A DNA stretch of 37,629 nt from an uncultured Duganella sp. (GCA_946482335.1 CAMLRG010000027.1:1-37629), one strand, 5' to 3'. Positions 27,043 through 35,194 are shown, counted from the first letter of the stretch. Notes: generated by a model from the sequence alone, not told the origin. A program made the numbers and translations.

Positions 27043-28125
27043 TCAGTTCAGTGCAATCCGGGTGACGCCGCGCACCCCGGACAGGAAGATGCTGCCGCTC
27101 GCCGCCTGCAGGACGCCCGTGTAAGGCGACGGCTGAGCGGCCGCGACGGCCTGGAAGCGCTTGCCGCCGTCGGCGCTGCGAAACAGCTTGCCGGTTTCAT
27201 CGCCCAGCAGGAGCGTGCCATCCCTCAGCTGCACCCCGGCCACCAACGATGCCGGCGTCGCAATCTCGCTCTTCCGCCAACTGGCGCCAGCATCGCCCGA
27301 CCAGTAGGCATTGCCGCGCATGCCGAACAGCAAAACGCTGCGCGGGCCGGTGGCAAGGGCACCAAAATAGGTTCCCTCGTAGGGCGTCTTCAAGACGGTG
27401 AACGTTTTACAGCGGTCGCTGGAGTAGTAAACGGCGCCCAGTTCGCCGGCGACATAGCATTCCTCGCCCAGCGCCTGGATGGCATACAGATGCTTTCCCT
27501 GTGGGTTGTCGAAGCGGCCGGAAGCTGGCAGCCAGGTCTGGCCGCCATCCTCGGTGGCGAACGCCAGGCCGAAGGCGCCGACCACGATGCCGCTGCGGGC
27601 ATCGAAAAAGTGCGCGTCCAGGAATGGCTTGCTGGGCCCTTCCGCCACCAGCCGTTCCGCATCCGCCACCGCCCTGGCCGGATCGGCTCCCGGCGCCGTG
27701 CGCCCTGCACCGGCGGCTGCCAGCACGCCCTGCGCGGCAATGGCGCCATCCAGCTGCTTGCTCCAGCTCTGGCCGCCGTCTTGCGTGCGCAGCACCACGC
27801 CGCTGTGGCCAACCGCCCAGCCGTCGCGTTCGCTGGCAAAGCGCAGGCCGGACAGCGACACGCTGACTGGCACGGAGGCTTGGCGCCAGCTGGCACCCTC
27901 ATCGTCCGAGTACACCACGATGCCGCGCTCGCCGGCGGCGACGATGCGCTTGCCCGCCTGCGCAATGGCCAGCATCACCGATGTTGCGGCCTTGGCGCTC
28001 CGTAGCGCAGGACGTTGCAGCACATCGGGCTCGGCGCGCGCCGGGCGCGCGTCAAACAGTCCCGCCGCCAGAGCCCAGCAGGCCGCCAGCGCACCGGCGG
28101 TGCGCCGTTGTAAAAGGAGTCCCAT
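27043..28125 (-). CDS. YCF48-like beta-propeller protein (periplasmic)
   Basis: A 360-residue exported protein with a signal peptide (cleavage near ARPARA-EP) and repeated BNR/YCF48-type blades: IVVYSDDEGASWRQ, VVLRTQDGGQSWSKQ, LAFATEDGGQTWLP, NAYWSGDAGASWRKS and KLFRSADGGKRFQ. It is named after the photosystem II assembly factor Ycf48/HCF136, but this is not a phototroph cluster; in proteobacteria such proteins are common beside RND transporters and DUF1302/DUF1329 genes, probably as a structural adaptor. ATG at 28125 with AAAAGGAG upstream and a signal peptide directly after it decides the start. Confidence 0.9.
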   Translation of the reverse strand: MGLLLQRRTAGALAACWALAAGLFDARPARAEPDVLQRPALRSAKAATSVMLAIAQAGKRIVAAGERGIVVYSDDEGASWRQASVPVSVSLSGLRFASERDGWAVGHSGVVLRTQDGGQSWSKQLDGAIAAQGVLAAAGAGRTAPGADPARAVADAERLVAEGPSKPFLDAHFFDARSGIVVGAFGLAFATEDGGQTWLPASGRFDNPQGKHLYAIQALGEECYVAGELGAVYYSSDRCKTFTVLKTPYEGTYFGALATGPRSVLLFGMRGNAYWSGDAGASWRKSEIATPASLVAGVQLRDGTLLLGDETGKLFRSADGGKRFQAVAAAQPSPYTGVLQAASGSIFLSGVRGVTRIALN

Positions 28126-28138
28126 GGCTCGCCCCCGC

Positions 28139-29491
28139 TTAGCGGCTACCCTTCGCCGCCAGGTTCTCCGGCGTGAAGTAGTTTTCATTCCATGGCGCGA
28201 CCTGCTTGAACTGGTAGGCTTTCTCGCCCGGATAGTTCGCCAGCACATAAGTGTTTGCCAGCAGGTTGTAGAGGCCAAAGGTCTGCGCCACCGCGCCCGG
28301 CACATCCGGCATCGCCATCGGCAAGGTGTAGCCGACGCGCCAGATCTGGCCCTGGCCATCCCACATGTCGGAAAGCACGGCGGTGTAGGTGTCTTCATCC
28401 AGGTAGAAGCGCCGTCTTGGCACCGCATGGCGTTTGCCTGGCGCGACGGTAGCCTCCACTTCCCACACCCGGTGCAGCTCCCAGCGGATGAAATCGGGGT
28501 TCAGGTGCTGCGGGCCGAGCAGATCGCCCGACTTGGCCAGCCAGGTACGGTTGGTGTTGTAGGGGATGTACATCTCCTTCTTGCCAATGACTTTCCACTC
28601 GTAGCGATCCAGGCCGCCGGAGAAGCCGAACGCCTCGTCGAAATAGAATGCCCCGGATGCCACGCTGTCTGGCGTGTCGTAGCCGAGCGTCGGCGCCTTG
28701 CGCGTGCGGCGCTGGCCCACCAGGTATTGCCACGCCTGGCGGCCCTTGTTGGAGTCGATGGTGTCGCGCAGAAGGATCGATTCGCCAGCCTTGAATGGCG
28801 GCCCATACGTCACCAGCATCAGGTTGTTGTAGTCGCCGTTGAATTTTTCGAGCGAGCCATCCTTGAACCAGTACGGCGACTGCACCTCGTTCAGGCCGTC
28901 CGAAGCCATGGTGGCTTTGCCGTCGGCCGTCACCACGAAGAGGCGGAACAGCATGGAGTTGGCCTGCCCTTTCCAGGCCAGCATATGGTTCCACATCAGC
29001 TCATGGCCGGTCTTCGCGATCGGGAATGGGATGCCGCCATAGCAGCCTTCCAGCGACAAGCCGCCATCCCTGGTCTTGCAGCGCGTGGCGTTCTTGAAGG
29101 TGTTGTCGTAAGCCCACTGCGGCATGGCGGCGGTTCGATGGGTCGGGTAAACATCGATGCGGTAGCCCGGGTACTTCTTCATCAGGGCCTTGGTGCCTTC
29201 GGTCAGCTTGTCCTCATATTGCGCCATATTCCTGGCGCTGATCGACAGCACCGGCTTCTCCCCCGCAAAAGGATCGGGCCGCACCCCGCCTTCCTTGTAG
29301 CCGGCTGGCGGCTTGATGGCGCCGCCGTCCCAGGCCGGGATGGTGCCGGCCTTGTTGCCCGACTTCTCGGCGCCCATGGGCGTGAGTTCGCCTTTCAGTT
29401 TGTTTGCTTCTTCCGGGCTTACCGCTGCCACTGCCGCGACGCCCCAGGCCAGTCCCAGGAATGCGGCCGCCATTTTGATCTTGCTGTTCAT
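28139..29491 (-). CDS. DUF1329 outer-membrane-associated protein
   Basis: A 450-residue exported protein with a signal peptide (about residues 1-22), then the DUF1329 pattern: LTPMGAEKSGNKAGTIPAWDGG, GYRIDVYPTHRTAAMP, GIPFPIAKTGHELMWNHMLAWKG and a LolB-like half-barrel ending DMWDGQGQIWRVGYTLPMAMPDVP. The family is related in fold to lipoprotein-localisation proteins and is thought to carry hydrophobic ligands at the outer membrane. There is no lipobox cysteine at the cleavage site. Nine bases after the DUF1302 gene with AAGGAGA as ribosome site, so clearly the second gene of its operon. Confidence 0.92.
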   Translation of the reverse strand: MNSKIKMAAAFLGLAWGVAAVAAVSPEEANKLKGELTPMGAEKSGNKAGTIPAWDGGAIKPPAGYKEGGVRPDPFAGEKPVLSISARNMAQYEDKLTEGTKALMKKYPGYRIDVYPTHRTAAMPQWAYDNTFKNATRCKTRDGGLSLEGCYGGIPFPIAKTGHELMWNHMLAWKGQANSMLFRLFVVTADGKATMASDGLNEVQSPYWFKDGSLEKFNGDYNNLMLVTYGPPFKAGESILLRDTIDSNKGRQAWQYLVGQRRTRKAPTLGYDTPDSVASGAFYFDEAFGFSGGLDRYEWKVIGKKEMYIPYNTNRTWLAKSGDLLGPQHLNPDFIRWELHRVWEVEATVAPGKRHAVPRRRFYLDEDTYTAVLSDMWDGQGQIWRVGYTLPMAMPDVPGAVAQTFGLYNLLANTYVLANYPGEKAYQFKQVAPWNENYFTPENLAAKGSR

Positions 29492-29500
29492 ATCGTCTCC

Positions 29501-31165
29501 TTAGAATGTGGTCTGCAAAGAGAAGGACAGGAAGTCCCGGTCCTTGTTCGTCTGCCGGTATAGCAGGACGGTCTCTTGCGGCGCCGCGTTCGGCGTGATG
29601 AAGGTGCCGCGGCCGCCGTAAAAATGCACCAGGTTCAGGCTCAGCTTGTATTTCTTGCGGAAGTCGAAATTGGCGCCGAAGCTGAAATCGCCGCCATGTT
29701 CCGCGCCGCCTGCGAATTTCACGTTGCTCGAGGAGCGGCCGCTGATGGCATAGCCAAGTCCGATCGGCAGGGCCAGGTCGATGCCCGGAGCGATCTGGTA
29801 ATACTCCGGAGTAAACAGCAGCCGCATGCCGCTGGCGTCGCGTGTCGTATTCGGGTCGCGCGCCGCCGGATTCCTGCTCACGCTCAGCACGCGGTTCCAC
29901 GCCAGCTCGGCGAGGATGGAGCCGCCGTCCCACAACGTGGTGCCATTCAGGACGTAGATGGCCGACACATTGGCATGCGCCGTATTGCCGATCGCATAGG
30001 CTGCCGTAGCGTTCGTGTTGCCTGCCCCGAAAGCCACCACCGGGTCGCTGACCAGGGGCGCATCGCGGCGCGTGGACACTTCCACCGCCACGTTGGCGCC
30101 GGCCAGCGTAGTGCTCGCGCTGGCGCCAAAGGCCTTGATGTCCTGCCCGAAAGCGTGCTGGTAGCTGCCGACGGAAGGCAAGGCCGGCGTCGCGGACGGC
30201 ATCAGGTACAGGTTGAAGTCCTTGTCGTGGTAGCGCGTGGCGTAAAGGCCGAACTCCGCGATCTCGCTGGACGGCCGGTAGCGCAACTGCAGGCCGCCCT
30301 GCCCCGAGCCCTTCGGCCGGATATCGCCGACCCGGTCAAAATGGACGTGGGCGAACGAACCGGGCACGAAGAAGCGTTCGGCGCCCACGCCAACGTAATC
30401 GGCACCGGAAAAGTAACTGCCCGATGCCGGGATGCGGTTGGAGCGCCATTCGAACTGGTAATAGGCGCCGATAGTGAAATTTGGGTTCAGCTGCAGCTGG
30501 CCGGACACTTGGTTCACCGGCATCAGCAATTCCTTGAACTGGGTGCCGGGAACAGAGAGCAGCTTGATCACGTCCACCGGCGCTTGGCCGCCGGCGATAC
30601 CGTTGTCGCCAAAGAACAGCGTTTCGCCGTACAACACGGTATGCCGGCCCAGGCGCAGCGAGGCTGGCATCTGGCCAAGGTCGAAGCGCGTGTAGGCGAA
30701 GGCGTCCAGCAATTCCGCCTTCCGTCCGTGCAGGCGACGGGCCGCGTCGGTGAATTCGTCGTAGCGCACGCTGGCCTGGCTGGCCGTTGCCGGGGAATCG
30801 TGGTCATTCCTTCGGTTGTAGATGCTGTCGTACCAGGCCGCACCCGAGAGGCGCAAGCCCGAATCCTTGTACGACAGGTCCATCTCGGATAGCAGGTCGA
30901 CCCGGTTGCTGATCACCCCCTTGTTGAAATTGCGGTCGCCGTCGTCCGTGTTTGCGTCGGCGACCTGGCCGGGATGCCGCTCCTGCAGCCGTAAGGCCGA
31001 GCTGTACTTGAAGGTGTTGTCCCAGCGCAGCCGAAGGTCGGGGTTGCCGGTTTCGATCTCGCCAGACCAGGCCAGGGGCGCGGCTGCCAGTTGCAGCAGG
31101 GCCGCTGCGATCGCCGTCCTTACCAAAGGGGCGGACGGCGCGCGATACGACATATCTCTTGCCAT
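29501..31165 (-). CDS. DUF1302 outer-membrane beta-barrel protein
   Basis: A 554-residue outer-membrane protein. A signal peptide (about residues 1-35, ending PLAWSG-EI) is followed by alternating amphipathic strands and a C-terminal phenylalanine (SFSLQTTF), the outer-membrane sorting signal. Family features include DLRLRWDNTFKYSSALRLQ, GVISNRVDLLSEMDLSYKD, RLGRHTVLYGETLFFGDNGIAGGQAP and the end KYKLSLNLVHFYGGRG. It probably forms the outer-membrane pore or channel of the transport set. AAGGAGA lies upstream of the ATG. It heads the operon and is divergent from the MFS gene across operator cluster D. Confidence 0.92.
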   Translation of the reverse strand: MARDMSYRAPSAPLVRTAIAAALLQLAAAPLAWSGEIETGNPDLRLRWDNTFKYSSALRLQERHPGQVADANTDDGDRNFNKGVISNRVDLLSEMDLSYKDSGLRLSGAAWYDSIYNRRNDHDSPATASQASVRYDEFTDAARRLHGRKAELLDAFAYTRFDLGQMPASLRLGRHTVLYGETLFFGDNGIAGGQAPVDVIKLLSVPGTQFKELLMPVNQVSGQLQLNPNFTIGAYYQFEWRSNRIPASGSYFSGADYVGVGAERFFVPGSFAHVHFDRVGDIRPKGSGQGGLQLRYRPSSEIAEFGLYATRYHDKDFNLYLMPSATPALPSVGSYQHAFGQDIKAFGASASTTLAGANVAVEVSTRRDAPLVSDPVVAFGAGNTNATAAYAIGNTAHANVSAIYVLNGTTLWDGGSILAELAWNRVLSVSRNPAARDPNTTRDASGMRLLFTPEYYQIAPGIDLALPIGLGYAISGRSSSNVKFAGGAEHGGDFSFGANFDFRKKYKLSLNLVHFYGGRGTFITPNAAPQETVLLYRQTNKDRDFLSFSLQTTF

Positions 31166-31245
31166 TGCAAATGTCTCCTTCTTGTCGCGGCGTGCTGCCG
31201 CTCTTGGTTTTCGTCGTTATCGATGCACTTTGTCGCAGTGCTGAT

Positions 31246-31299
31246 TCATTATGCATCGTTTTCTATTTTATGCATAGTTTATTTTTTCATGCATAATAT
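31246..31299. promoter_or_regulatory. Operator cluster D (three boxes) between DUF1302 and MFS genes
   Basis: Three boxes with ATGCAT cores at exactly 19-bp intervals: TCATTATGCATCGTTT (31246-31261), ATTTTATGCATAGTTT (31265-31280) and TTTTCATGCATAATAT (31284-31299). They lie in the 188-bp divergent gap. CATAAT in the right box can act as a -10 for the MFS gene. On the minus strand TAAAAT of the middle box or CATAAT of the left box can act as a -10 for DUF1302, so one cluster may serve both promoters. Confidence 0.7.
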
Positions 31300-31353
31300 G
31301 ACGCAGGCACCGTCGCACTGGCGGCCATCCACAACAAATTCCGGGAGACCCGC

Positions 31354-32613
31354 ATGGCTGGCAAATCAATCAGCTACGAAAACAAACTGCTGGCAGTTTT
31401 GTTCTTTACCGTAGGCTTCGTATTCTTCGATCGCTTGTCGATCAACTTCCTGTTCCCGTTCATGCGCGAGGAGTTCGCGCTCACCAATTCACAGGTCGGC
31501 TTGCTGACCTCAGCGCTCGCGGTATCCTGGGCGATCTCGGGTGTTGTGCTCTCGTCCCTGGCAGAGAACCGCAACCGGAGAAAGCCCATCCTGATTTGCG
31601 CGGTGGTGGTGTTTTCGCTCTGCTCCATCGGTTCCGGTCTGGCAACAACCTTCCTCGGCCTGCTGGTGGCCCGAGCGGTCATGGGGCTAGCGGAAGGCCC
31701 CGTGCTGCCGGTCAGCCAAGCCTTGATGGGATTTGCTTCCAGCGCGTCGCGGCGTGGCTTCAATATGGGCTGCGTGCAAGCCTCGGCCGGCGGCCTGCTG
31801 GGCGCCGTGCTGGCGCCAATGGCCGTGGTGCCGTTGGCCGCCAACTATGGTTGGCGCACGGCTTTCCTGATCGCCGGCATTCCGGGCTTGATCATTGCCG
31901 TAGTCCTGTACAAGATGGTAAGCGAACCGGATGTGCAAAGCCGGAGCGCGCAGCAGCACCCGCCGGCGACTGGATCAGGAACCTTCAAGGACCTCCTGGG
32001 CCAGCGCAATGTGCTGCTCTGTCTCCTGATCAGCTGTCTGTTCATCACCTGGTTTGTGGCGCTGACCACATTTGCACCGCTGTACCTGATGGAGCAGCGC
32101 GGCTTCTCGTCTGCGGAAATGGGGGTGCTGATGACGGTACTCGGCGTGTCCAGCGTTATCGGCGGTTTCGCCGTGCCCGCGCTGTCGGACCGCATCGGCC
32201 GGCGGCCGACGATGGTGGTTTTCTCCGCGCTCGCGGTGAGCGTGCCGCTGGTGCTGGTCTATGCGCAAGTATCGATGCCGGTGCTTGCGCTGCTGCTCTT
32301 CCTGACCTATTTCGGCTATGGCGTCTTCCCGATCTTCCTGGCCACGATCCCGGCCGAATCGGCCGGCATCAGCCACGCCGGCAAGGCGATCGGCCTCGTC
32401 ATCGGCGTCGGCGAACTGGTTGGCGGCTTTTTCGCTCCGATGTTCGAAGGTTACGCCGCCGACCGTATCGGCGCCCACGCGCCCTTCCTGATTGCCTCGG
32501 CGGCCACCGTCCTGGCAGCGCTGTTGTCCTTCGCGCTGAAAGAGACTGCGCCAGCAAAACTGGCAGGACCACGGGGTCTAGCCGCGCCCGTCGTCCAGCA
32601 CACGGGCACTTAA
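31354..32613 (+). CDS. MFS transporter (organic/aromatic acid uptake type)
   Basis: A 419-residue inner-membrane protein with 12 predicted helices in two halves. The N-terminal signature FDRLSINFLFPFMREEFALTNSQVGLLTSALAVSWAI resembles anion:cation and aromatic-acid symporters. Loop 2-3 ENRNRRKP and loop 8-9 SDRIGRRPTMV are the conserved MFS gates. AGEGPVLP-type motif LAEGPVLPVSQALMG is in helix 4-5. Likely uptake of an acidic catabolic substrate or intermediate. Divergent from the DUF1302 operon and followed 25 bp later by the PhzF-like gene, so the two are probably co-transcribed from operator cluster D. Confidence 0.9.
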   Translation: MAGKSISYENKLLAVLFFTVGFVFFDRLSINFLFPFMREEFALTNSQVGLLTSALAVSWAISGVVLSSLAENRNRRKPILICAVVVFSLCSIGSGLATTFLGLLVARAVMGLAEGPVLPVSQALMGFASSASRRGFNMGCVQASAGGLLGAVLAPMAVVPLAANYGWRTAFLIAGIPGLIIAVVLYKMVSEPDVQSRSAQQHPPATGSGTFKDLLGQRNVLLCLLISCLFITWFVALTTFAPLYLMEQRGFSSAEMGVLMTVLGVSSVIGGFAVPALSDRIGRRPTMVVFSALAVSVPLVLVYAQVSMPVLALLLFLTYFGYGVFPIFLATIPAESAGISHAGKAIGLVIGVGELVGGFFAPMFEGYAADRIGAHAPFLIASAATVLAALLSFALKETAPAKLAGPRGLAAPVVQHTGT

Positions 32614-32638
32614 GCGACGTCTGTTGTATCCTGCGCCA

Positions 32639-33421
32639 ATGGCTATTTACGAACTGAAATGTTTTGGCATCCATCCCGGCGAAGGCAACGCGGCGCTGGT
32701 GATCTCCGGCGACACCGCCAACGCCGTGGAGCGGCAGGCATTCGCCAGCTCGGCCAACAAAAGCGCATGCGTGTTTGTCGATGCCGGCGATGGCGGCGCG
32801 GCTTGGACGCTGGATTATTTTTACCCGCATACCCGCTCGCCCCTCTGCCTGCACGCCACGCTGGCCGCGGCCCGCGTCCTGCTGGCCGATGCGGCCGGGC
32901 CGCTCACCGTGCGTACGGCCATGCGCGGGCAAGCGTTGGTACTGACGCGTAGCGCCGATACCGTATTCGCCAGCCTGGCGCGCCAGCCGGTGCCGGACGT
33001 CGCGCCGCCAACGGACTTGGCCGAACGCTTGCTTGCAGCGCCGGGCCTGGCGTTCGCCTCAGCGCCGGCCATCGCCTCGGTCGGCAGCCCCAAGCTGCTG
33101 GTGCAGGTCGCCGACAGCGCGACCCTGCATGGCTTGCAGCCCGACCTCGCCGCCATCACCGATTGGGGCAAGGCGAATGGCGTGAGCGGCATCTACGCCT
33201 GGTGCCGCCGGCCGGACGGTGCCTTCGAAGGCCGCAACTTCAACCACCTCGACCCCGCGATCGAGGACAGCGCCACCGGCGTCGCCGCCGGCGCCCTCAC
33301 CGTCCACCTCGGCCGCTCGCTCGACCTCTACCAGGGCGCGCACACCGGCCAGCCCTGCCTGCTGCGCACCCAATTGGCCGGCAACCAGATCCGGATCGGC
33401 GGCGCGGCGGAGTACGTCTAG
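32639..33421 (+). CDS. PhzF-family protein with altered active site
   Basis: A 260-residue member of the PhzF isomerase/epimerase fold (two similar alpha/beta barrels). GIHPGEGNAALVI near the start, LCLHATLAAARVL in the middle and DSATGVAAGALTVHLG near the end are the family landmarks. The catalytic Glu of the SET-A-FV motif seems to be Lys41 (SANKSACVFV), and the usual CGHATLA reads CLHATLA, so ordinary PhzF chemistry is doubtful. The ATG at 32639 is preferred to a TTG at 32624. It lies 25 bp behind the MFS gene; its stop overlaps that of the LysR gene on the other strand. Confidence 0.85.
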   Translation: MAIYELKCFGIHPGEGNAALVISGDTANAVERQAFASSANKSACVFVDAGDGGAAWTLDYFYPHTRSPLCLHATLAAARVLLADAAGPLTVRTAMRGQALVLTRSADTVFASLARQPVPDVAPPTDLAERLLAAPGLAFASAPAIASVGSPKLLVQVADSATLHGLQPDLAAITDWGKANGVSGIYAWCRRPDGAFEGRNFNHLDPAIEDSATGVAAGALTVHLGRSLDLYQGAHTGQPCLLRTQLAGNQIRIGGAAEYV

Positions 33422-34299
33422 CACGCGCGCTGCAATAACTGCTGGGCAAGCAGGCTGGCGTGCGGGGTCAGGGTGGAAAAGTCGCGCGCGCACAGGTGCA
33501 GGCGGCGCGCGGCCCAAGGTTCCGCTAGCGGCACGATGGCGAGGTCGCGGCCCAGCGTCCGGGCCAGCGCACTGGAGAGGATGGAGATGCCGACCCCCGC
33601 TTCGACGTGCATTGCCACATGGTCGACGTTGCGCAGCTGGATGCGGTAGTCAAGCTGGCGGCCCAGGCGTGAGGCCCGTTCCGCGAGGTGCGTTTCCAGC
33701 GCCGCATCCGCCACACCGACGATCGGCTCGCCCAGGACGTCGGCAAACGCCACCTGCGATGCGCGCGCCAGGCGATGTGCGTGGCTGGCGACCACCACGA
33801 GCTGGTCGCTGGCGATCAGGTGCGTCTGCAAGGTGCCGAAATCCGTGATGTCGGCGATGATGCCCAGGTCGGCGCGCCGGTCCATCAGGGCCTGGACGAT
33901 GTCCACGCTGGGACGTTCTTCCAGGTCGACCGACAGGTCGCGGTGCGTCGCCAGGAAGCGGCACAGCTGCGGCGGCAGGAAGGCCGCCAGCGCCGCAGAG
34001 TTGGACAGCAGCCTGATCCGTCCCTTCAGCCCGGTCGCGTAAGTCCTCAGTTCCCCGCGCATCTGCTCGACCTGTTCCAGGATCGAGCGCGCATGCCGGA
34101 CCAGCGCCTCGCCCGCAGGGGTGGCCAGCACGCCGCGCCGGTTCCGTTCCAGCAGCGGCGCGCCCAGCGCCGCCTCCATGCCGGCGATGCGCTCGCTGAC
34201 CGAGGCCAGCGCCAGGTGCATGGCGCGGGCACCCTGGGTCAGGCTGCCGCTTTCCACCACGGACAGGAACAAACGCAGATCGGTCAGGTCGAAGCGCAT
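33418..34299 (-). CDS. LysR-family transcriptional regulator
   Basis: A 293-residue LTTR with N-terminal helix-turn-helix LRLFLSVVESGSLTQGARAMHLALASVSERIAGMEAALG and an effector domain from about residue 90 (GRIRLLSNSAALAAFLPPQL onward). It resembles regulators that sit beside TSUP-type permeases. It is divergent from such a permease with a palindromic site between them, which fits the common arrangement of an LTTR controlling the adjacent gene. The effector cannot be inferred. Confidence 0.92.
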   Translation of the reverse strand: MRFDLTDLRLFLSVVESGSLTQGARAMHLALASVSERIAGMEAALGAPLLERNRRGVLATPAGEALVRHARSILEQVEQMRGELRTYATGLKGRIRLLSNSAALAAFLPPQLCRFLATHRDLSVDLEERPSVDIVQALMDRRADLGIIADITDFGTLQTHLIASDQLVVVASHAHRLARASQVAFADVLGEPIVGVADAALETHLAERASRLGRQLDYRIQLRNVDHVAMHVEAGVGISILSSALARTLGRDLAIVPLAEPWAARRLHLCARDFSTLTPHASLLAQQLLQRAC

Positions 34300-34316
34300 G
34301 GTCAGGGCCTTCAGCT

Positions 34317-34331
34317 TTCGGAATATCCGAA
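34317..34331. promoter_or_regulatory. LysR-type operator between LysR and TSUP genes
   Basis: TTCGGAATATCCGAA is a perfect inverted repeat (6-base arms, 3-base centre) and contains the LTTR T-N11-A pattern in TCGGAATATCCGA. It lies 17 bp before the LysR start, in the 90-bp divergent gap 34300-34389. Confidence 0.65.
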
Positions 34332-34389
34332 GTCTAGCACCGGAAATGCCCGATTGCGGCCATCCATCCCGCCATCTAACATCGTTTGC

Positions 34390-35145
34390 ATGGATGCGAT
34401 GATGTTGACTTTCTCGGCGGGATTGCTGGCAGGCGCCATGAACGCACTGGCCGGCGGCGGTTCCTTCGTCACCTTGCCGGCCCTGATCACCGCCGGCGTG
34501 CCTCCGGTTCAGGCGAATACTTGCAGCACGGTCGCCCTGTTCCCGGGCGGCCTGGCCAGTGCCTGGGCCTACCGCGATGGCTGGCAGCCGGTGGGCGGCG
34601 TGCCGCTGCGCGCGCTGCTGGCGGCCACGCTGGGCGGCGGCCTGGCCGGCGCCTTGCTGCTGCTCCGGACGTCCTCGGCGGCATTCACTGTCGTGCTGCC
34701 CTGGCTATTGCTGCTGGCCTGCCTGGCGCTGGCCTTCGGCCGGCGCATCGGCGACGCCTTGCGCGCCCGCTGCCGGATACGCCCCGGCGCGGTGCTGGCG
34801 GTCCAGTTCGCCCTGGGCGTCTATGGCGGCTACTTTGGCGGGGCAGTCGGCATCATGATGATGGCGACGTGGGGACTGATCGACCGCCGCGACCTGAAGC
34901 ACTTGAACGCGCCGCGCACCTTGCTGGTCAGCGCAGCCAATATGGTCGCGCTGCTGGCCTTCATCCTGGCCGGTTCGGTGCAATGGCCGGAAACCCTGGC
35001 CATGCTGGCGGGCGCCGTCATCGGTGGCTATGGCGGCGCCCACCTTGGACGGCGCACGCCGGCCGGCCTGGTGCGTGCCCTCACCTTGCTCGCGACCTCC
35101 TGCATCACGCTGGCATTCTTCCTGAAGACCTATGGCCCGGCGTGA
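34390..35145 (+). CDS. TSUP-family (TauE/SafE) permease
   Basis: A 251-residue inner-membrane protein with about eight hydrophobic segments in two repeats. The repeat motif appears as AGAMNALAGGGSFVTLPALITAGVPPVQANTCSTVALFPG in the first half and YGGYFGGAVGIMMMATWGLI in the second, both typical of the sulfite exporter TauE/SafE group. Family members move sulfite, sulfonates or other small organic anions; the substrate here is unknown. The ATG at 34390 has no clear ribosome site; internal Met codons at residues 4 and 5 are alternatives. Divergent from a LysR regulator that probably controls it. Confidence 0.88.
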   Translation: MDAMMLTFSAGLLAGAMNALAGGGSFVTLPALITAGVPPVQANTCSTVALFPGGLASAWAYRDGWQPVGGVPLRALLAATLGGGLAGALLLLRTSSAAFTVVLPWLLLLACLALAFGRRIGDALRARCRIRPGAVLAVQFALGVYGGYFGGAVGIMMMATWGLIDRRDLKHLNAPRTLLVSAANMVALLAFILAGSVQWPETLAMLAGAVIGGYGGAHLGRRTPAGLVRALTLLATSCITLAFFLKTYGPA

Positions 35146-35194
35146 GCAGCGCCGCGCGGCCCGCATTCCTGAACACTGCACAAATGTAGATTCG

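Noticed and set aside
27043..28125. Photosynthesis-related function for the YCF48-like protein.
   Set aside because: The name comes from a photosystem II assembly factor, but only the beta-propeller repeats are shared; neighbours are transport genes and nothing photosynthetic is present.
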